A stretch of DNA of 7,200 nt from CAZPLZ01 sp964587525. Lineage in GTDB: Bacteria > Oederibacteriota > CAKKQC01. A model generated the notes under the pieces. That model was not told the origin of the DNA and made no database searches. It saw nothing but the letters and a program-made list of their open reading frames with translations. The DNA lies in assembly GCA_964587525.1 (NCBI GenBank), contig CAZPLZ010000168.1, forward strand, positions 1 through 7,200, written 5' to 3'. Positions 5,553 through 7,200 of the stretch are shown here, piece after piece. Each line of letters opens with the position of its first letter. Position 1 is the first letter of the stretch. Position numbers and translations under genes: made by a program.

Positions 5553-6992
5553 TTAAGGTCTTAGCGACAGCGAAGGGATATAGACACTTTTCCATGTGCG
5601 GCGCCACCATACCCCAGGCTGGCCGTCAGCCAATCTGGTGAACCGATAGTCATAGACGGTGGCGCGTATATATTTCGGGGGTGAATCGGGAAACGGGTTG
5701 AATTTCAGCAGGCGTAAAACATAAGGGTTTCCCTGCAGCAACCGGGCACAGAAGTTTATAAACCAAGGGTTTTCCTGGGCGGTACCAAGCGCGGCGAACC
5801 ACATCTGCCAGTCCAGCCGGGGCTGGTGGGGGGCGACGAATGCCGGGGGGCGGTTGAGGTCTCCAGGTTTGTATTTGAATTCGTAGGTCCGCCAAATATT
5901 CCCGTCGAGGCTGCCTTCCACGATGATTTCTGGCCGGGAAGTGGTCATCACCGAGAACAAGCCGTAGCCATTGACGATCCTCAGCGGCGAGAGGGAATGA
6001 TACACGCTCAAGAACGATGCTGGCCAGGGGATGCGCAGGCGGAACAAGCCTGAAAACTGCACAACGCTGAGCAGCAGAACGATGGCGACGATCGGGCTGG
6101 TGATCCAGAGTGGCCAGTTCGCTGCCGGTTGAGCACCGCTGTCAGCCGGGAAGATCCACCGGCGGATTCCCCGCGGCCAGTGGTCATCCTCCAGAAGGGT
6201 AAGGCACAGGGCCACCGTTAATAAATTGAAAAAGCAGTAGTTGCCGGTGGCGGCGATGAGCAGTTGAAAGCCCGTCAACACGAAGAAGGCGATCAAACGG
6301 AGCCGGCGGATTGTGAAGATCAGGAACGGGGTCAGCAGTTCGATTCCGAACATGACCAGGCACGAAAACTTGTGAAACCAGTCCGGAAGCTGGTGCATGT
6401 ACCAGCCGATCCAGGTGGGGAGCGGCTGGGTCTCGTAGTGAACGGTGAGGGCGGTCAGGGTCCGCCAGGTCGGGTCGCTGCTTGCGAGTTTAACCATGCC
6501 GGAAGCGAGCATGAGGCGGAACAGCAGCCAGAGGAGCATCCACCGCATGAGGCGTGAGGAAAACGTTTCCTTAAGCAGAGGAGCGCGCAGGCTTAAGGGG
6601 GCATAGAACGCCGCCAGGAACCCGGTTTCCAGAAGAAGGATATCCCACTGGAATCCCAGAAATGTCTGGCCGGCTACCTGCAGGGAGAGATAGCACAGCC
6701 AGGCCGCAGCGAGCGCTGGGGCCTGGGCGAAGCCGAGGACGGCCAGCAGGGAAGCCGCCACGCCAACGGCGCAGAGGACGTGCAGGAAGCCGTCGGAAGA
6801 GCTGAGCCAGCAGAGGGTAGGCAGAATCCGCCAGGCATCTGCCCCAAGTTGCTCCCGTGCGGCATTGAGGTAGTCCCGAACCGGCAGGATGCCGTGGCTG
6901 CTGATCAGCCCATCAAGTTGGCCCCAGAGAGATAGAAAGGCGATGCCATAGGTAACCCCGATAAGCCGCAGAAACACCCAACGGGAGATCAA
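5553..6992 (-). CDS. Lipase maturation factor (LMF1/LMF2) family membrane protein
   Basis: A 479-residue protein. The N-terminal two thirds is polytopic, with helices near 5-25, 70-90, 92-112, 118-134, 148-168, 210-229, 232-250, 252-267 and 298-317. The last ~160 residues are soluble. Family hallmarks are QWDILLLETGFLA (115-127), SGMVKL (164-169), HYETQPLP (185-192), GNYCFFNLL (250-258), NGYGLF (341-346), PHQPRLDWQMWFAAL (388-402), NPFPDSPPKYIRA (432-444) and YDYRFT (447-452). In vertebrates LMF1 is an ER membrane protein needed to fold dimeric lipases; the bacterial role is unknown. The only workable start is TTG 6992: an in-frame TGA lies 6 nt upstream, and GAGGGAGG directly precedes it. 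The gene follows the ROK kinase gene by 16 nt in the same direction, so they are probably co-transcribed. Confidence 0.88.
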   Translation of the reverse strand: MISRWVFLRLIGVTYGIAFLSLWGQLDGLISSHGILPVRDYLNAAREQLGADAWRILPTLCWLSSSDGFLHVLCAVGVAASLLAVLGFAQAPALAAAWLCYLSLQVAGQTFLGFQWDILLLETGFLAAFYAPLSLRAPLLKETFSSRLMRWMLLWLLFRLMLASGMVKLASSDPTWRTLTALTVHYETQPLPTWIGWYMHQLPDWFHKFSCLVMFGIELLTPFLIFTIRRLRLIAFFVLTGFQLLIAATGNYCFFNLLTVALCLTLLEDDHWPRGIRRWIFPADSGAQPAANWPLWITSPIVAIVLLLSVVQFSGLFRLRIPWPASFLSVYHSLSPLRIVNGYGLFSVMTTSRPEIIVEGSLDGNIWRTYEFKYKPGDLNRPPAFVAPHQPRLDWQMWFAALGTAQENPWFINFCARLLQGNPYVLRLLKFNPFPDSPPKYIRATVYDYRFTRLADGQPGVWWRRTWKSVYIPSLSLRP

Positions 6993-7008
6993 CCTCCCTC
7001 ACCCGTGG

Positions 7009-7200
7009 TTACGAAGCGCGGGCCCCTCCGCTCAAGAGGAGTCCGGCGGCACCCACAATGCCCGCGCTATTGCCCATGGCGGCTGGAACGACCTTGACCT
7101 GTTCGTTGGCTGGAGGTAACGCCCGCCGCTTCACTTCTTCCCGGACCGCTTGAAACAGGACCTCACCTGCTGCGGCGACACCTCCGCCCAAGATGACAAT
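7009..7200 (-). CDS. C-terminus of a ROK-family sugar kinase (glucokinase-like), partial
   Basis: The last 63 codons of a gene running off the window. The visible protein begins IVILGGGVAAAGE, the glycine-rich IVIGGGV segment near the C-terminus of ROK kinases. It continues with a helix, FQAVREEVKRRALPP, and VKVVPAAMGNSAGIVGAAG, the terminal segment typical of the family, and ends GGARAS. ROK members include glucokinase, N-acetylglucosamine/N-acetylmannosamine kinases and sugar-responsive repressors. The diagnostic ExGH and CxCGxxGCxE motifs lie upstream of the window, so the substrate and the kinase/repressor distinction cannot be settled here. The stop TAA is 16 nt before the start of the lipase maturation factor gene. 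Confidence 0.82.
   Translation of the reverse strand: MVILGGGVAAAGEVLFQAVREEVKRRALPPANEQVKVVPAAMGNSAGIVGAAGLLLSGGARAS

Noticed and set aside
5544..5555. TAAGGTGCCTTA palindrome as a terminator
   Set aside because: The stem is too short, no U-run follows, and it overlaps the stop codon of the lipase maturation factor gene.

Overview
The window is a GC-rich bacterial chromosomal segment with no RNA genes, CRISPR array or transposase. The gene mix points towards the Planctomycetota/Verrucomicrobiota side of the bacteria: an O-antigen-ligase-like membrane protein fused to TPRs, a bacterial lipase-maturation-factor homologue, a GH36-type glycosidase paired with a secreted Kelch protein, and mostly SD-less gene starts. 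That is an inference from gene content, not a phylogenetic result, and the genus cannot be named.

Layout. Positions 1-49 hold a C/G-rich hairpin repeat downstream of a minus-strand gene (50-1885) for a Wzy/WaaL-like polymerase or ligase with three C-terminal TPRs. Only 19 nt away, on the plus strand, is a 20-codon relic (1905-1967) reading like the extreme N-terminus of a GH42 beta-galactosidase. It is joined, out of frame, to the TIM-barrel part of a GH36/clan-D alpha-galactosidase-like protein (1964-3214). That ORF is translationally coupled (TGATG overlap) to an exported six-unit Kelch beta-propeller (3214-4143). A minus-strand DUF4149/TMEM205-like four-helix membrane protein (4210-4653) has a good sigma70-type promoter and is divergent from a VapBC type II toxin-antitoxin pair (4790-5454). 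The last part is a minus-strand operon: the 3' end of a ROK-family sugar kinase (7009-7200, running off the window) followed after 16 nt by a lipase maturation factor homologue (5553-6992).

How the genes fit together. The glycosidase and Kelch genes form one transcription unit, probably for carbohydrate processing, but the glycosidase looks N-terminally truncated and may be decaying. VapBC is a self-contained addiction module. Its promoter overlaps an extended inverted repeat that ends in the vapB start codon, and its toxin frame has no ATG, GTG or TTG in front of the first catalytic Asp. The most useful leads are the GH42/GH36 junction, the non-canonical vapC start, the vapBC operator, the self-closing Kelch propeller, and the bacterial lipase maturation factor beside a ROK kinase. 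I did not find a clearly new multi-gene system.
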